From an uncultured Eubacteriales bacterium (GTDB taxonomy: Bacteria > Bacillota > Clostridia > Christensenellales > Borkfalkiaceae), in contig URKE01000003.1 in assembly GCA_900548285.1 (NCBI GenBank), positions 1 to 64,000 on the forward strand: a stretch of 64,000 nt of DNA, read 5' to 3'. Below the pieces are notes generated by a model, which was not told the DNA's origin, did not search any database, and saw only the letters and a list, made by a program, of their open reading frames with translations. Position numbers and translations under genes: made by a program. This document shows positions 41,563 to 51,063 of the stretch, piece by piece (positions within the stretch are counted from its first letter, which is position 1; the number at the start of each line of letters is the position of its first letter).

Positions 41563-43505
41563 GTATATATTATGTTTTTAAACTCATCTTCGTCAATAAT
41601 TTTTATTCCGAGTTGTTTTGCTTTGTCGAGTTTGCTTCCGGCGGACTCACCCGCAATAACCAGCGTCGTCGTTTTCGTTACCGAACTCTGTGTTTCTCCG
41701 CCCTCGGATTCGATTATCTTCTGCGCTTCGCTTCTCGTAAAATCGGCAAGCGAACCTGTGAGAACGACCTTTTCGCCTTTGAATTTGCCCTCGGATTTAA
41801 CCTCGTCGGTGAAAGGCGACACGCCGCAATCGAAAAGTTCGTTTATTTCCGCAACGTTGCCCTCGTCGGCAAAATAATCGGAAATGTCTTTCGCCATGAT
41901 TATCCCCACGTCCGGAATTTCACGCAGTTTTTCCTCTTCGGCGTTCGCGAGATCTTTTACGTTTCCGAAAATCCGCGCAAGATCCTTAGCCGTCTTTTTG
42001 CCGACGCCCTCGATGCCGAGCGCAAAAATGAAGTTCGCGAGCGGAACTCTTTTACTCTTCTCTATAGCCGAAATAAGATTTTCGGCTTTTCTTTCCTTAA
42101 AGCCCTCGAGGTCGACAAGTTTTTCGACGGTGAGTTTGTATAAATCCGAAAACTTGTCGATTTTTAAATCATCGAAAAGTTGCCCTGCCGTTTTTTCGGA
42201 AAATCCGTCTATGTTCATTCCTTCTTTCGAGGCGAAATTAGATAATCTCGCGACAACTCGCGGACGGCAATCTCTGTTCGGGCAGAACAGGTTCGCGCCC
42301 TCTTCAACGAGCGACGATCCGCAATACGGACATTCCGTCGGCTTTTCGATTTCTTGCCCTTCGTTGAAATTTCCGACCGCGCCGAGGATTTCGGGAATAA
42401 CTTCGTTCGACCTTCTTATGAGAACAGCAGAACCTATCCTGACTTTTTTACGTAAAATATCGCCGTAATTGTTGAGCGTTGCTTTTCTTACGGTCGCGCC
42501 GCCTATATCGACGGGAGCGACTATGCCGAGCGGCGTGAGTTTTCCCGTTCTTCCGACCTGCCACACGACTTTTTTCAGCGTGGTTTCTACCTCTTCCGCT
42601 TCGAATTTATACGCCATCGCCCATCTCGGGAATTTATCGGTGTAACCGAGTTTTTCACGCAACGCGACCTGATTTACCTTAATTACCGCTCCGTCGGTTA
42701 AAACGTCTATATTTTTTCTGCCCGTTTCTATTTCTGCAATAGCCGCTTTCACTTCGTCGAGATTTTTACAGATTCTCAAAAAATCAAACACTTTAAATCC
42801 GTTTCTCTTCAGAAAATCGAAAATTTCAACCTGCGATGAAAACTCGCCGTCGCTCATATAATTCACGTTGTAAAAAATAATTTCGGGGTGACGTTTTTCG
42901 GTAATTTTCGGATCAAGGTTACGTATTGCGCCTGCCGCGGCGTTTCTCGCGTTTTTAAGTTGCTCCGTTGCCGTCCGATTGTACTCTTCAAGCACGGAAA
43001 GCCTTATAACGGCTTCGCCCTGCACCTCCACTACTCCGCCGCAATCGATTCTGAGCGGAAACGTTTTTATCGTTAAAGCCTGAGCCGTTACGTCCTCGCC
43101 GATTATTCCGTTACCTCTTGTCGTCGCCCTCGTGAAAACTCCGTTTTCATAGGTAAGACACATCGTAAGCCCGTCGAATTTATATTCAACCGTATAAACC
43201 GGCTCGCCAACCTTTTTCACCCTCTCGTCGAAAGCCGCAAGTTCTTCGGGCGAAACAGACTTATCGAGCGAATATAATCTCTTGATATGTTCGTGCTTTT
43301 TAAACGCGCTTACAGGCTCGCCGCCAACCCTTCTCGTAGGAGAATCGACGAGGACCTGACCGGTTTTTTCTTCCAGAGCGCGCAATTCGTCGTAAATTCT
43401 GTCGTAAACCTTATCGTCTACCGAAGGAGCGTCCAGAACGTAATATTCAGTCGCATACTTATTGAGAACGTCAACGAGTTCTCTCATCTTTTCAATATCG
43501 TTCAT
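41559..43505 (-). CDS. ligA: NAD-dependent DNA ligase LigA
   Basis: LigA seals nicks in replication and repair using NAD. The 648-residue protein has the adenylation lysine in EYKFDGL (KxDG), OB-fold and DGAVIKVN segments, a four-cysteine zinc finger (CPYCGSS and CPNRDC), a helix-hairpin-helix domain and a C-terminal BRCT domain (GEKVVLTGSLADFTRSEA). Length is near the usual 670. Its ATG overlaps the pcrA TGA by one base (TGATG), so it is coupled to pcrA, a conserved pair in Bacillota. Confidence 0.97.
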   Translation of the reverse strand: MNDIEKMRELVDVLNKYATEYYVLDAPSVDDKVYDRIYDELRALEEKTGQVLVDSPTRRVGGEPVSAFKKHEHIKRLYSLDKSVSPEELAAFDERVKKVGEPVYTVEYKFDGLTMCLTYENGVFTRATTRGNGIIGEDVTAQALTIKTFPLRIDCGGVVEVQGEAVIRLSVLEEYNRTATEQLKNARNAAAGAIRNLDPKITEKRHPEIIFYNVNYMSDGEFSSQVEIFDFLKRNGFKVFDFLRICKNLDEVKAAIAEIETGRKNIDVLTDGAVIKVNQVALREKLGYTDKFPRWAMAYKFEAEEVETTLKKVVWQVGRTGKLTPLGIVAPVDIGGATVRKATLNNYGDILRKKVRIGSAVLIRRSNEVIPEILGAVGNFNEGQEIEKPTECPYCGSSLVEEGANLFCPNRDCRPRVVARLSNFASKEGMNIDGFSEKTAGQLFDDLKIDKFSDLYKLTVEKLVDLEGFKERKAENLISAIEKSKRVPLANFIFALGIEGVGKKTAKDLARIFGNVKDLANAEEEKLREIPDVGIIMAKDISDYFADEGNVAEINELFDCGVSPFTDEVKSEGKFKGEKVVLTGSLADFTRSEAQKIIESEGGETQSSVTKTTTLVIAGESAGSKLDKAKQLGIKIIDEDEFKNIIYT

Positions 43506-45898
43506 CAGTCGATTACCTCTATCGGAGCAAGTCTTAATACGAGGGATTTTATGCCCACGTTTTTAAAAGCAACGTCCGCAACCACTTCGCCGTTGTTGTT
43601 TTTCGTCGCGATGATAACGCCGTCGCCGAATTTTCTGTGCCGTACGTTTACGCCCGTATGAAATTTACCGAGATCGGACGCCTGTACCTTTTCGGTCGGT
43701 TTCGACGTTTCGGCTTTATATCCCGAAGCGTATGATTTCGTCGGTTTGCTCCCGCCGTAACCGGAATTTGAATATCCGTAATCGGGTTGATAACCGTAAT
43801 CATCGTCTTTCTCCCTGCGGTTTCCGTAAGAATTTCCATATGAATTACCATACGAACCGCCATATGAGCCGCCATACGAACCGCCGGCGTATGCCCCGCG
43901 GGAATTATACGAATTGCCGTATCTGTTGCCGTAACCTTCGCCGTAAGAATTATCGCGATATCCTTCGCCCGAAAATCTCCCGCCGCGATTTTTGACGATA
44001 CCGAGTTTGTCCGACAATTCTTCGATGAATTTCGACGGTTCCGTCCCTCTTCTCGAGCCGTATAAAAACCTGCTTTTCGCTCTCGTGAAAAAGAGCCTTT
44101 CCCTCGCTCTCGTTATCGCGACGTACATAAGTCTGCGTTCTTCCTCTTCGTTGTCCGGTTCGTCCGTTCTCTGCATCGGGAATATCTCGTTATCGAGTCC
44201 GCAGACGAACACGCACCTGTATTCGAGACCTTTTACGGAATGAACGGTGGCAAGCGTAACGAATTCGCCCTCGTTTATCTCGTCGGTATCGGAACTGAGC
44301 GTTATGGAATTGAGATATTCGGATAACGGCGACCGGGGATTAAGCCTTGCGAATTCCTCCACGGAACTCAAAAATTCGTTTATATTCTTCTTTTTATCGT
44401 CGTTTTCCGACGTATCGTCCTCGAAACAACTCATAAAATCCGTTTTTGCGATCACTTCTTTCACAAGGTCTAAAAGAGGCATGGATTCCTTGGCTAAAAT
44501 GAGTTTTGAAATAATATCTCTGAAACCGCGTATTTTCGATTTTGCGCCGGAATTAAGGTCGAGATTGTCGCAATCGAACACGCCGTCGAAAATCGAAAGA
44601 CCGTTAGCGTCGGAATACCTGACGAGTTGCTCTATAGATTTGTCGCCGATTCCCCTTTTGGGAACGTTGATAACCCTTAAAACGGCTTCGTTGTCGAGCG
44701 GATTGCACAAAATTCTGAGGTAGGCGGTTATATCCTTGATTTCCTTTCTTTCAAAGAACCTGAACCCACCGTACACCTTACAGGGTATGCCGTATTTCAT
44801 AAATTCCTGCTCGTATGAACGAGAAAGAGCGTTGATACGCATAAGAACGGCAAAATCGGAGTATTTATACCCTCTTTGCTGAACGAAGTTTTTAATCTGC
44901 AAAGCGGTATATTGCGCTTCTCCCGATTCTTCGTCCGCAACGAACAATTCGGGTTTTACGCCGTCTTCGTTGTCTGTCCACAGCACCTTTTCTTTTCTCT
45001 TGACGTTATTCGCGATAACAGTGTTCGCAAAATCGAGAATATACTTCGTTGAACGGTAATTTCTTTCGAGTTTGTAAGTTTTCGCGCCCTTGAAATCGAG
45101 TTCGAAATCGAGAATGTTGTTTATGTCTGCGCCGCGCCAGCCGTAAATACTCTGGTCGTCGTCGCCGACGACGAATAAATTTTTATTGACGTAAGAAAGG
45201 AGTTTAACAATGTTATACTGAACGACGTTCGTATCCTGAAACTCATCCACGTGTATGTAACGGAATCTCTTTGAAAGCGTAAGCAGAACGTCCCTGTATT
45301 CCGCAAGAAGATGATACGTTTTTATAAGCAAATCGTCGAAGTCCATCGCGTTCGAGCGGAAAAGCTCGGCGTTATATTCGTCGATTATCTTCACGTACGA
45401 CTTGACGTCGCGCATTCTCGGATTTTCGTGTTCAAACTGCTCCGTCGACATATCCTTATTTTTCAGATTCGAGATAAGGAACTTCGACGTTTTCATAAAC
45501 TTATCGGGTTCGAGCGAAAGATTTACTATGATTCGCTTTAAAACCTTCTCTTTGTCCGTTTCGGAATAAATCGAAAAATCGGTTTTATAATCGAGCCTTT
45601 CGGCATATTTTCTCAAAATTCTGACGCACATTGCGTGAATTGTGCAAACCCACATCTGAGATATATCCCCGATGATGTTTGCAAGCCTCGATTTCATTTC
45701 GTCTGCGGCTTTATTCGTGAAAGTAATCGCAAGAATATTATACGGATCGACGCCGAGATCTTCGACGAGATGAGCGATTCTGCTCGTTAAAACTCTCGTT
45801 TTTCCGCTCCCCGCCCCCGCGATGACAAGCACCGCGCCCTCGGTGTCCATAACGGGTTTTATCTGTTCTTCGTTAAGTTTATCAAGCAATTCAAGCAT
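43505..45898 (-). CDS. pcrA: ATP-dependent DNA helicase PcrA
   Basis: PcrA is a superfamily 1A 3'-5' helicase for repair and rolling-circle replication. The 797-residue protein has Walker A AGAGSGKT, VDEFQDTN (motif II), GDDDQSIYGWRGA (motif III) and VHSVKGLEYRCVFV, with VAITRARERLF late. The linker before the C-terminal Tudor-like domain (about 665-735) is an unusual Gly-Tyr-Ser-Asn repeat of GSYG and GNSYG units. The last 50 residues (VRHRKFGDGVI) form the domain that binds RNA polymerase in Bacillus PcrA. It has its own promoter and a short 5'-UTR hairpin. Confidence 0.97.
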   Translation of the reverse strand: MLELLDKLNEEQIKPVMDTEGAVLVIAGAGSGKTRVLTSRIAHLVEDLGVDPYNILAITFTNKAADEMKSRLANIIGDISQMWVCTIHAMCVRILRKYAERLDYKTDFSIYSETDKEKVLKRIIVNLSLEPDKFMKTSKFLISNLKNKDMSTEQFEHENPRMRDVKSYVKIIDEYNAELFRSNAMDFDDLLIKTYHLLAEYRDVLLTLSKRFRYIHVDEFQDTNVVQYNIVKLLSYVNKNLFVVGDDDQSIYGWRGADINNILDFELDFKGAKTYKLERNYRSTKYILDFANTVIANNVKRKEKVLWTDNEDGVKPELFVADEESGEAQYTALQIKNFVQQRGYKYSDFAVLMRINALSRSYEQEFMKYGIPCKVYGGFRFFERKEIKDITAYLRILCNPLDNEAVLRVINVPKRGIGDKSIEQLVRYSDANGLSIFDGVFDCDNLDLNSGAKSKIRGFRDIISKLILAKESMPLLDLVKEVIAKTDFMSCFEDDTSENDDKKKNINEFLSSVEEFARLNPRSPLSEYLNSITLSSDTDEINEGEFVTLATVHSVKGLEYRCVFVCGLDNEIFPMQRTDEPDNEEEERRLMYVAITRARERLFFTRAKSRFLYGSRRGTEPSKFIEELSDKLGIVKNRGGRFSGEGYRDNSYGEGYGNRYGNSYNSRGAYAGGSYGGSYGGSYGNSYGNSYGNRREKDDDYGYQPDYGYSNSGYGGSKPTKSYASGYKAETSKPTEKVQASDLGKFHTGVNVRHRKFGDGVIIATKNNNGEVVADVAFKNVGIKSLVLRLAPIEVID
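43795..43940 (-). repeat. In-frame Gly-Tyr-Ser-Asn repeat in pcrA
   Basis: Tandem 12-15-base units encode GGSYG and GNSYG repeats in the PcrA linker. Units differ at synonymous positions, so the peptide repeat seems to be kept rather than being a fresh slippage product. Confidence 0.8.
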
Positions 45899-45951
45899 CT
45901 CGTTCTCTCCGTAATTCCGGTTGCAAACCGGACGTTTCGCATATGGATTTT

Positions 45952-45980
45952 ATTTTACCACGAAAAGAACTTTTTTTCAA
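45952..45980 (-). promoter_or_regulatory. Sigma-A promoter of pcrA-ligA
   Basis: TTGAAA (45975-45980) and TAAAAT (45952-45957) on the minus strand are separated by 17 bp. A 7-bp hairpin (45916-45922 with 45926-45932, loop of three) lies in the 5'-UTR just before the GGAGAG site. Confidence 0.75.
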
Positions 45981-46011
45981 GTTATTTATATAAGTATTGG
46001 TGTTTATACGC

Positions 46012-46040
46012 AAAAAATCTTCCGCGGCTTTGCGGAAGAA
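46012..46040 (-). terminator. spoVAC terminator
   Basis: An 8-bp stem pairs TCTTCCGC (46018-46025) with GCGGAAGA (46032-46039), followed by a T-run in the minus transcript. Confidence 0.85.
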
Positions 46041-46069
46041 AATTCAGTGAAGATTAACGGAATGCCAAC

Positions 46070-46534
46070 TCAAAGTAACAGCCCCGCGGAATACAGAATA
46101 AAATAAACCACTCCTACGGACACGCCGCCGATTATTCCGAAAACTATTATCGGCCCGGCAACGACAAACATTTTTGCCGCCAGACCATAGATAAAACCCT
46201 CGTTTTTAAAGTCCATGGCGGGCGAAACGACTGAATTTGCGAATCCGGTTATCGGAACAATCGAGCCGCCACCGGCATATTTTCCGATCCGGTCGTATAC
46301 GCCGATACCCGTGAGAAGCGCGCCGAGAAAAATCAAAACGACGGAAGTCGTTCCGGCAAGTTCGTCGCCGTAAAGCCCGAAAACGAATTCGAGCGCGAAT
46401 CTGATCAACTGACCTATGACGCAGATTGTTCCGCCTACCCAGAACGCATGGAAAAGACTTCGTTTCTCGTTTGTCTTTGGCGAGATTTTCGACACGTAGC
46501 CGAGATAATTGTCGTTATAAAACCGTTCCTTCAT
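46070..46534 (-). CDS. spoVAC: Stage V sporulation protein AC (dipicolinate channel)
   Basis: SpoVAC is a membrane channel component for uptake and release of calcium-dipicolinate in spores. The 154-residue protein has about four hydrophobic segments and the family segments FWVGGTICVIGQ, GALLTGIGVYDRIGKYAG and VPITGFANSVVSPAMDFKNEG. AAGGAG precedes ATG 46534; upstream in-frame codons to 46603 lack a site. The usual partners spoVAD and spoVAE(B) are not adjacent. A sigma-G-like promoter lies upstream. Confidence 0.93.
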   Translation of the reverse strand: MKERFYNDNYLGYVSKISPKTNEKRSLFHAFWVGGTICVIGQLIRFALEFVFGLYGDELAGTTSVVLIFLGALLTGIGVYDRIGKYAGGGSIVPITGFANSVVSPAMDFKNEGFIYGLAAKMFVVAGPIIVFGIIGGVSVGVVYFILYSAGLLL

Positions 46535-46618
46535 TTCTGATTTTCTCCTTCGGTTTTTTGAACACGCATTCATCGCGATCTCTGATATTTTTCCACGTTT
46601 CAACGTTTTTCATATAAC

Positions 46619-46648
46619 TTGTATGGTCGATTTTAAGATTTTTATACG
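46619..46648 (-). promoter_or_regulatory. Candidate sigma-G promoter of spoVAC
   Basis: CGTATAA (46642-46648) and CATACAA (46619-46625) on the minus strand are separated by 16 bp, the same elements and spacing as before spoIVB. spoVA genes are sigma-G dependent in Bacillus. Confidence 0.55.
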
Positions 46649-46672
46649 TTGCAGACATTAATACGTTGCAGA
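46644..46672. repeat. 12-bp direct repeat upstream of spoVAC
   Basis: ATACGTTGCAGA occurs at 46644-46655 and 46661-46672, a 17-bp period. It overlaps the -35 element of the predicted sigma-G promoter and could bind a regulator such as SpoVT (untested). Confidence 0.6.
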
Positions 46673-46697
46673 TTTTTATCAACGGCAATTTACGGCA

Positions 46698-46724
46698 TAA
46701 AAAAACGCGGCAAAAAGCCGCGCT
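46698..46724 (-). terminator. Terminator after the 58-codon ORF
   Basis: CGCGGC (46706-46711) pairs with GCCGCG (46717-46722) around five A residues, with a T-run in minus-strand RNA. Confidence 0.85.
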
Positions 46725-46744
46725 TAAAATTACCGATCAAATAA

Positions 46745-46921
46745 TCAGTTCTGAGATTCATACATGAAGATATTAAAGGAATTCTTTTTAAGTTTCTTCC
46801 CGAAAAGTTCTTTCGCTTTGTTCAACGCCTCGGCGATACATTCCGCAAAAACGTTCACTCTGACAACCCTTTCCTTTTTCTCGCTGTCCAGTTTCTGAAT
46901 ACAATAAACTCTGTAAAGCAT
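46745..46921 (-). CDS. Small 58-residue protein of unknown function
   Basis: This short ORF has an AAAGGAG site correctly spaced before ATG 46921 and a strong terminator just after its stop. It therefore has the signals of a real gene. The product (MLYRVYCIQKLDSEKKERVV... ending NIFMYESQN) is basic and charged, with no membrane segment. The middle, AECIAEALNKAKELFGKK, is likely helical. I do not recognise the family. It lies between the dipeptidase gene and spoVAC, 36 bases after the dipeptidase stop, and may be co-transcribed with it. Confidence 0.65.
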   Translation of the reverse strand: MLYRVYCIQKLDSEKKERVVRVNVFAECIAEALNKAKELFGKKLKKNSFNIFMYESQN

Positions 46922-46957
46922 ATCAAACGTCTCCTTTATCGTGACACAATTTTAGCA

Positions 46958-47758
46958 TTATTTCCTGATTTTGTCAACAGGTAATCGCAAGTTTCGTTTT
47001 TTTTCGGTGAAAATGCGGAGATTATTTGATAGTATTTTGTCGATATCGGCTTTCAAATATCCGAGTTTTTCTAATTCAAACGCGGTTTTTCCGTACAGAT
47101 CTTCATACCCGAGGATGTTTCCGACGGTAAAATCGCAACCGTAATAATCCGTTCCGACGGCAAGATTATCTGCGCCGAACTTTTGAACAAAATAATCTAT
47201 TTGCCTTATAAAATCTGAAATTTTGCAATGTTTTCCGTCTGACATAAAATAGCCGCAACAGGTTACGCCGATAAGTCCGCCCCTCAAAACGAGTTCTTTA
47301 ATTTGCCATTCTTCGAGATTCCTTTTATGTTTGTGAACGGCTGAAAAACACGTATGAGAATCAACCACCGTATCGGCAAGTTCGATTATATCTTTAAAAC
47401 CGCCCTTTGAAATATGCGCGCAGTCCACAGCAATCCCGCCCGCATTAAGACGTTTGATAAACGCTTTTCCCTCTTCTTTTAACCCCTCTGCAAAGTCGCA
47501 ACCATACCCCAATCTGTTTTCGCCGTTCCAGGTAAGCCCGACGTATAACGGCGCGGAAACAATCAATTTATCGATGTCAAGATCGGGATAGCCGGCATCC
47601 TCGTATGCAAGTAATCTTGCTTTTTTCGAAATTTCATACGCTTCCGAAAAATTTCTCTTCCCCCTGAAAACCGCCGTAATAATATTGTTGTCATAATACG
47701 TCTCCGTAAGATCGCCGCCGCAGGCGGTCAGAAAATCGCTGTGAAAATCGGAAAACAT
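46958..47758 (-). CDS. Short M19 (membrane dipeptidase-type) peptidase
   Basis: M19 enzymes are amidohydrolase-fold dizinc dipeptidases. The 266-residue protein starts with DFHSD (HxD ligands). It has GLTWNGENRLGYGC, AVDCAHIS (usually DxSH), VVDSHTC (usually SH) and VGTDYYG (usually GSDFDG). It is 50 or more residues shorter than typical members; the segment that carries the bridging glutamate (EG) is shortened and I cannot find that residue. Activity is therefore uncertain. GGGGGA precedes ATG 47758 but is part of a hairpin. Confidence 0.8.
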   Translation of the reverse strand: MFSDFHSDFLTACGGDLTETYYDNNIITAVFRGKRNFSEAYEISKKARLLAYEDAGYPDLDIDKLIVSAPLYVGLTWNGENRLGYGCDFAEGLKEEGKAFIKRLNAGGIAVDCAHISKGGFKDIIELADTVVDSHTCFSAVHKHKRNLEEWQIKELVLRGGLIGVTCCGYFMSDGKHCKISDFIRQIDYFVQKFGADNLAVGTDYYGCDFTVGNILGYEDLYGKTAFELEKLGYLKADIDKILSNNLRIFTEKKRNLRLPVDKIRK

Positions 47759-47793
47759 AAAAATCCCCCGAAGTATAATATTCTCCGGGAGAT
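47759..47793 (-). terminator. Hairpin and T-run directly before the dipeptidase start
   Basis: In minus-strand RNA 47793-47786 pairs with 47770-47763 (8 bp, one wobble), followed by TTTTT and then the ATG. The 3' arm contains the GGGGGA ribosome site. It may end ppiB transcripts and limit dipeptidase translation. Confidence 0.65.
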
Positions 47794-47848
47794 AATTTCG
47801 CTACAACTATTAAGTTGCGAACCGCTTTACGCGAGCCGCTTCAACGAA

Positions 47849-48370
47849 TCAATAATGCTCCGGCTCGTCGTATTCAACGCCGTTCGTATCGACCGTTACG
47901 GTTTTTATTACTTGGTCGCGCAGGGGCTTGTCGTTATAATCCACGTTGACTTCCGCAATTTTGTCGATAACATCCATTCCGTCTATAACCTGACCGAACG
48001 CGGCGTATTGCCCGTCGAGATGCGGGGCGTCCGCATGCATAATGAAAAATTGCGAACCCGCGCTGTTAGGCATCATGGAACGAGCCATGGAAATAACGCC
48101 TCTCTTATGTTTAAGGTCGTTTTTAAATCCGTTTTTGGAAAACTCGCCCCTTATCGTATATCCGGGACCGCCGGTGCCGTTCCCCTTGGGGTCGCCGCCC
48201 TGAATCATAAAGCCTTCGATAACGCGATGAAAGCAAAGACCGTTGTAAAAACCTTTTTTAACGAGAGAAATGAAGTTGTTTACGGTGTTCGGCGCAACGT
48301 CCGGATACAATTCGACGTAAAAAACGTCGCCGTCTTTCATTTCAAAAGTCACGATAGGATTGTTATTCAT
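47849..48370 (-). CDS. ppiB: Peptidyl-prolyl cis-trans isomerase (cyclophilin)
   Basis: This cytosolic cyclophilin speeds proline isomerisation. The 173-residue protein has NFISLVKKGFYNGLCFHRVI, FMIQGGDPKGNGTGGPGY, MARSMMPNSAGSQFFI and AAFGQVIDGMDVIDKI, covering the active-site Arg and Phe-Gln-Phe-like core. No signal peptide. It lies 15 bases after the dCMP deaminase gene and probably shares its promoter. Confidence 0.95.
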   Translation of the reverse strand: MNNNPIVTFEMKDGDVFYVELYPDVAPNTVNNFISLVKKGFYNGLCFHRVIEGFMIQGGDPKGNGTGGPGYTIRGEFSKNGFKNDLKHKRGVISMARSMMPNSAGSQFFIMHADAPHLDGQYAAFGQVIDGMDVIDKIAEVNVDYNDKPLRDQVIKTVTVDTNGVEYDEPEHY

Positions 48371-48385
48371 TATATTTCTCCTTTT

Positions 48386-48832
48386 TTAATCGATTTGTTC
48401 GATAATTATTCCGGCTTCATCGAAGAGTTTGAGCGAAAACTCGTCCGGATAACCGTATTTATAAACAACGCGTCTGATACCGGCGTTTATTATCATTTTG
48501 CAACAAATAACGCACGGCTGATGCGTGCAGTAAAGCGTTCCGCCTTCGACGGAGATTCCGAGTTTCGCCGCCTGCGCTATCGCGTTTTGCTCGGCATGAA
48601 CGGCATAGCAAAGTTCGAGTTTTGTTCCACTCGGGACGTCGAGTTCTCTTCTTAAGCATTTGCCTTTTGTTTTGCAACTCTCGATACCGCTCGGCGCTCC
48701 GTTATATCCCGTGGTCATAATGCGCTTGTCCTTTACGATAACCGCGCCGACCTGCCTGTTCTCCTGATAACAACTCGACCAACTCGCAACGAGTTCCGCA
48801 AGTTCTATAAACCTTTTATCCCATTTATCCAT
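48386..48832 (-). CDS. dCMP deaminase (ComEB-like)
   Basis: This zinc deaminase converts dCMP to dUMP, the dTTP precursor. The 148-residue protein has the HAE motif in YAVHAEQNAIAQ and the zinc cysteines in CTHQPCVICC. The YNGAPSGIESCKTKGKCLRREL segment is typical of dCMP deaminases, where Cys and His may bind a second zinc. The frame is open to 48886, but GGAGG lies just before ATG 48832 and the promoter -10 lies between. It heads a unit with ppiB. Confidence 0.92.
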   Translation of the reverse strand: MDKWDKRFIELAELVASWSSCYQENRQVGAVIVKDKRIMTTGYNGAPSGIESCKTKGKCLRRELDVPSGTKLELCYAVHAEQNAIAQAAKLGISVEGGTLYCTHQPCVICCKMIINAGIRRVVYKYGYPDEFSLKLFDEAGIIIEQID

Positions 48833-48857
48833 ACAGTTTTCCTCCGTTCGTGTAATT

Positions 48858-48886
48858 ATTTTAACATATTGCGACGATTCTTGCAA
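48858..48886 (-). promoter_or_regulatory. Sigma-A promoter of the dCMP deaminase gene
   Basis: TTGCAA (48881-48886) and TAAAAT (48858-48863) on the minus strand are separated by 17 bp, with a TGT extended -10. Confidence 0.7.
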
Positions 48887-48955
48887 TAAAATTAAACGCG
48901 AGCCGTCAAAAAAATAAAAATCATAAAAATTTTTACAATTTTCGACACTAAACTA

Positions 48956-48983
48956 TTGACAAATAAAAAACTTGGGCTATAAT
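48956..48983 (+). promoter_or_regulatory. Sigma-A promoter of groESL
   Basis: TTGACA (48956-48961) and TATAAT (48978-48983) are perfect, with a 16-bp spacer. The CIRCE operator starts 4 bases downstream of the -10. Confidence 0.85.
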
Positions 48984-48987
48984 TATA

Positions 48988-49014
48988 TTAGCACTCTGAG
49001 ATTGCGAGTGCTAA
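48988..49014 (+). promoter_or_regulatory. CIRCE operator (HrcA binding site)
   Basis: TTAGCACTC (48988-48996) and GAGTGCTAA (49006-49014) form the canonical 9-N9-9 CIRCE inverted repeat, exact at every position. HrcA bound here represses groESL until heat shock. Confidence 0.97.
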
Positions 49015-49043
49015 ATAACCGATAAAATATACGGAGGTATAAT

Positions 49044-49328
49044 ATGAAAATAAAACCATTATCCGACTATATAGTAGTCGATACCAAAGAGAAAGCGGAA
49101 ACGACAAAAAGCGGGTTCATTCTCCCCTCTGCGTCCGCGGATAAATACGTTACGGCAAAGGCTGTCGCCGTGGGAAAAGGCGCGACGACGTTCGGCAACC
49201 CCGTGGAAATGGAAGTTAAAGTCGGCGACGTGGTTCTTTACCCTGTCGGCGCGGCGATAGTCGTTAAACTCGACGGCGAAGAAGTTACTATGATCCGTCA
49301 GTCGGACGTTCTGGCGATAGTCGGTTAA
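49044..49328 (+). CDS. groES: Co-chaperonin GroES
   Basis: GroES caps the GroEL folding chamber. The 94-residue protein has KPLSDYIVV at the start, a mobile-loop region (ETTKSGFILPSASADK) and the GDVVLYP segment near the C-terminus. CGGAGG precedes ATG 49044. It is first in the groES-groEL operon, controlled by CIRCE. The start of the protein is slightly divergent (KIKPLSDYIVVD) but length is normal. Confidence 0.97.
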   Translation: MKIKPLSDYIVVDTKEKAETTKSGFILPSASADKYVTAKAVAVGKGATTFGNPVEMEVKVGDVVLYPVGAAIVVKLDGEEVTMIRQSDVLAIVG

Positions 49329-49333
49329 TATAA

Positions 49334-50980
<1,647 letters not shown>

Positions 50981-51010
50981 CACAACCCCTTGAAACAGGT
51001 CAACTAAAAA

Positions 51011-51055
51011 ACGCGGGCGGCTTTTTCTTCTGAAAAGCCGCCCGCGTAAATTTTT
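51011..51055. terminator. Strong terminator after groEL
   Basis: A perfect 15-bp GC-rich stem (51011-51025 with 51033-51047) has a 7-base loop, with T-rich sequence on the right and an A-run on the left. It serves groESL and the convergent nitroreductase gene. Confidence 0.92.
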
Positions 51056-51063
51056 AATTCGTT

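Noticed and set aside
43795..43940. CRISPR-like or minisatellite array
   Set aside because: The period is 12-15 bases, in frame with pcrA, and units encode a Gly-Tyr repeat; no spacers.
47741..48655. 304-codon plus-strand frame over the cyclophilin and deaminase genes
   Set aside because: It is antisense to two well-identified genes, has no ribosome site and no recognisable domain.
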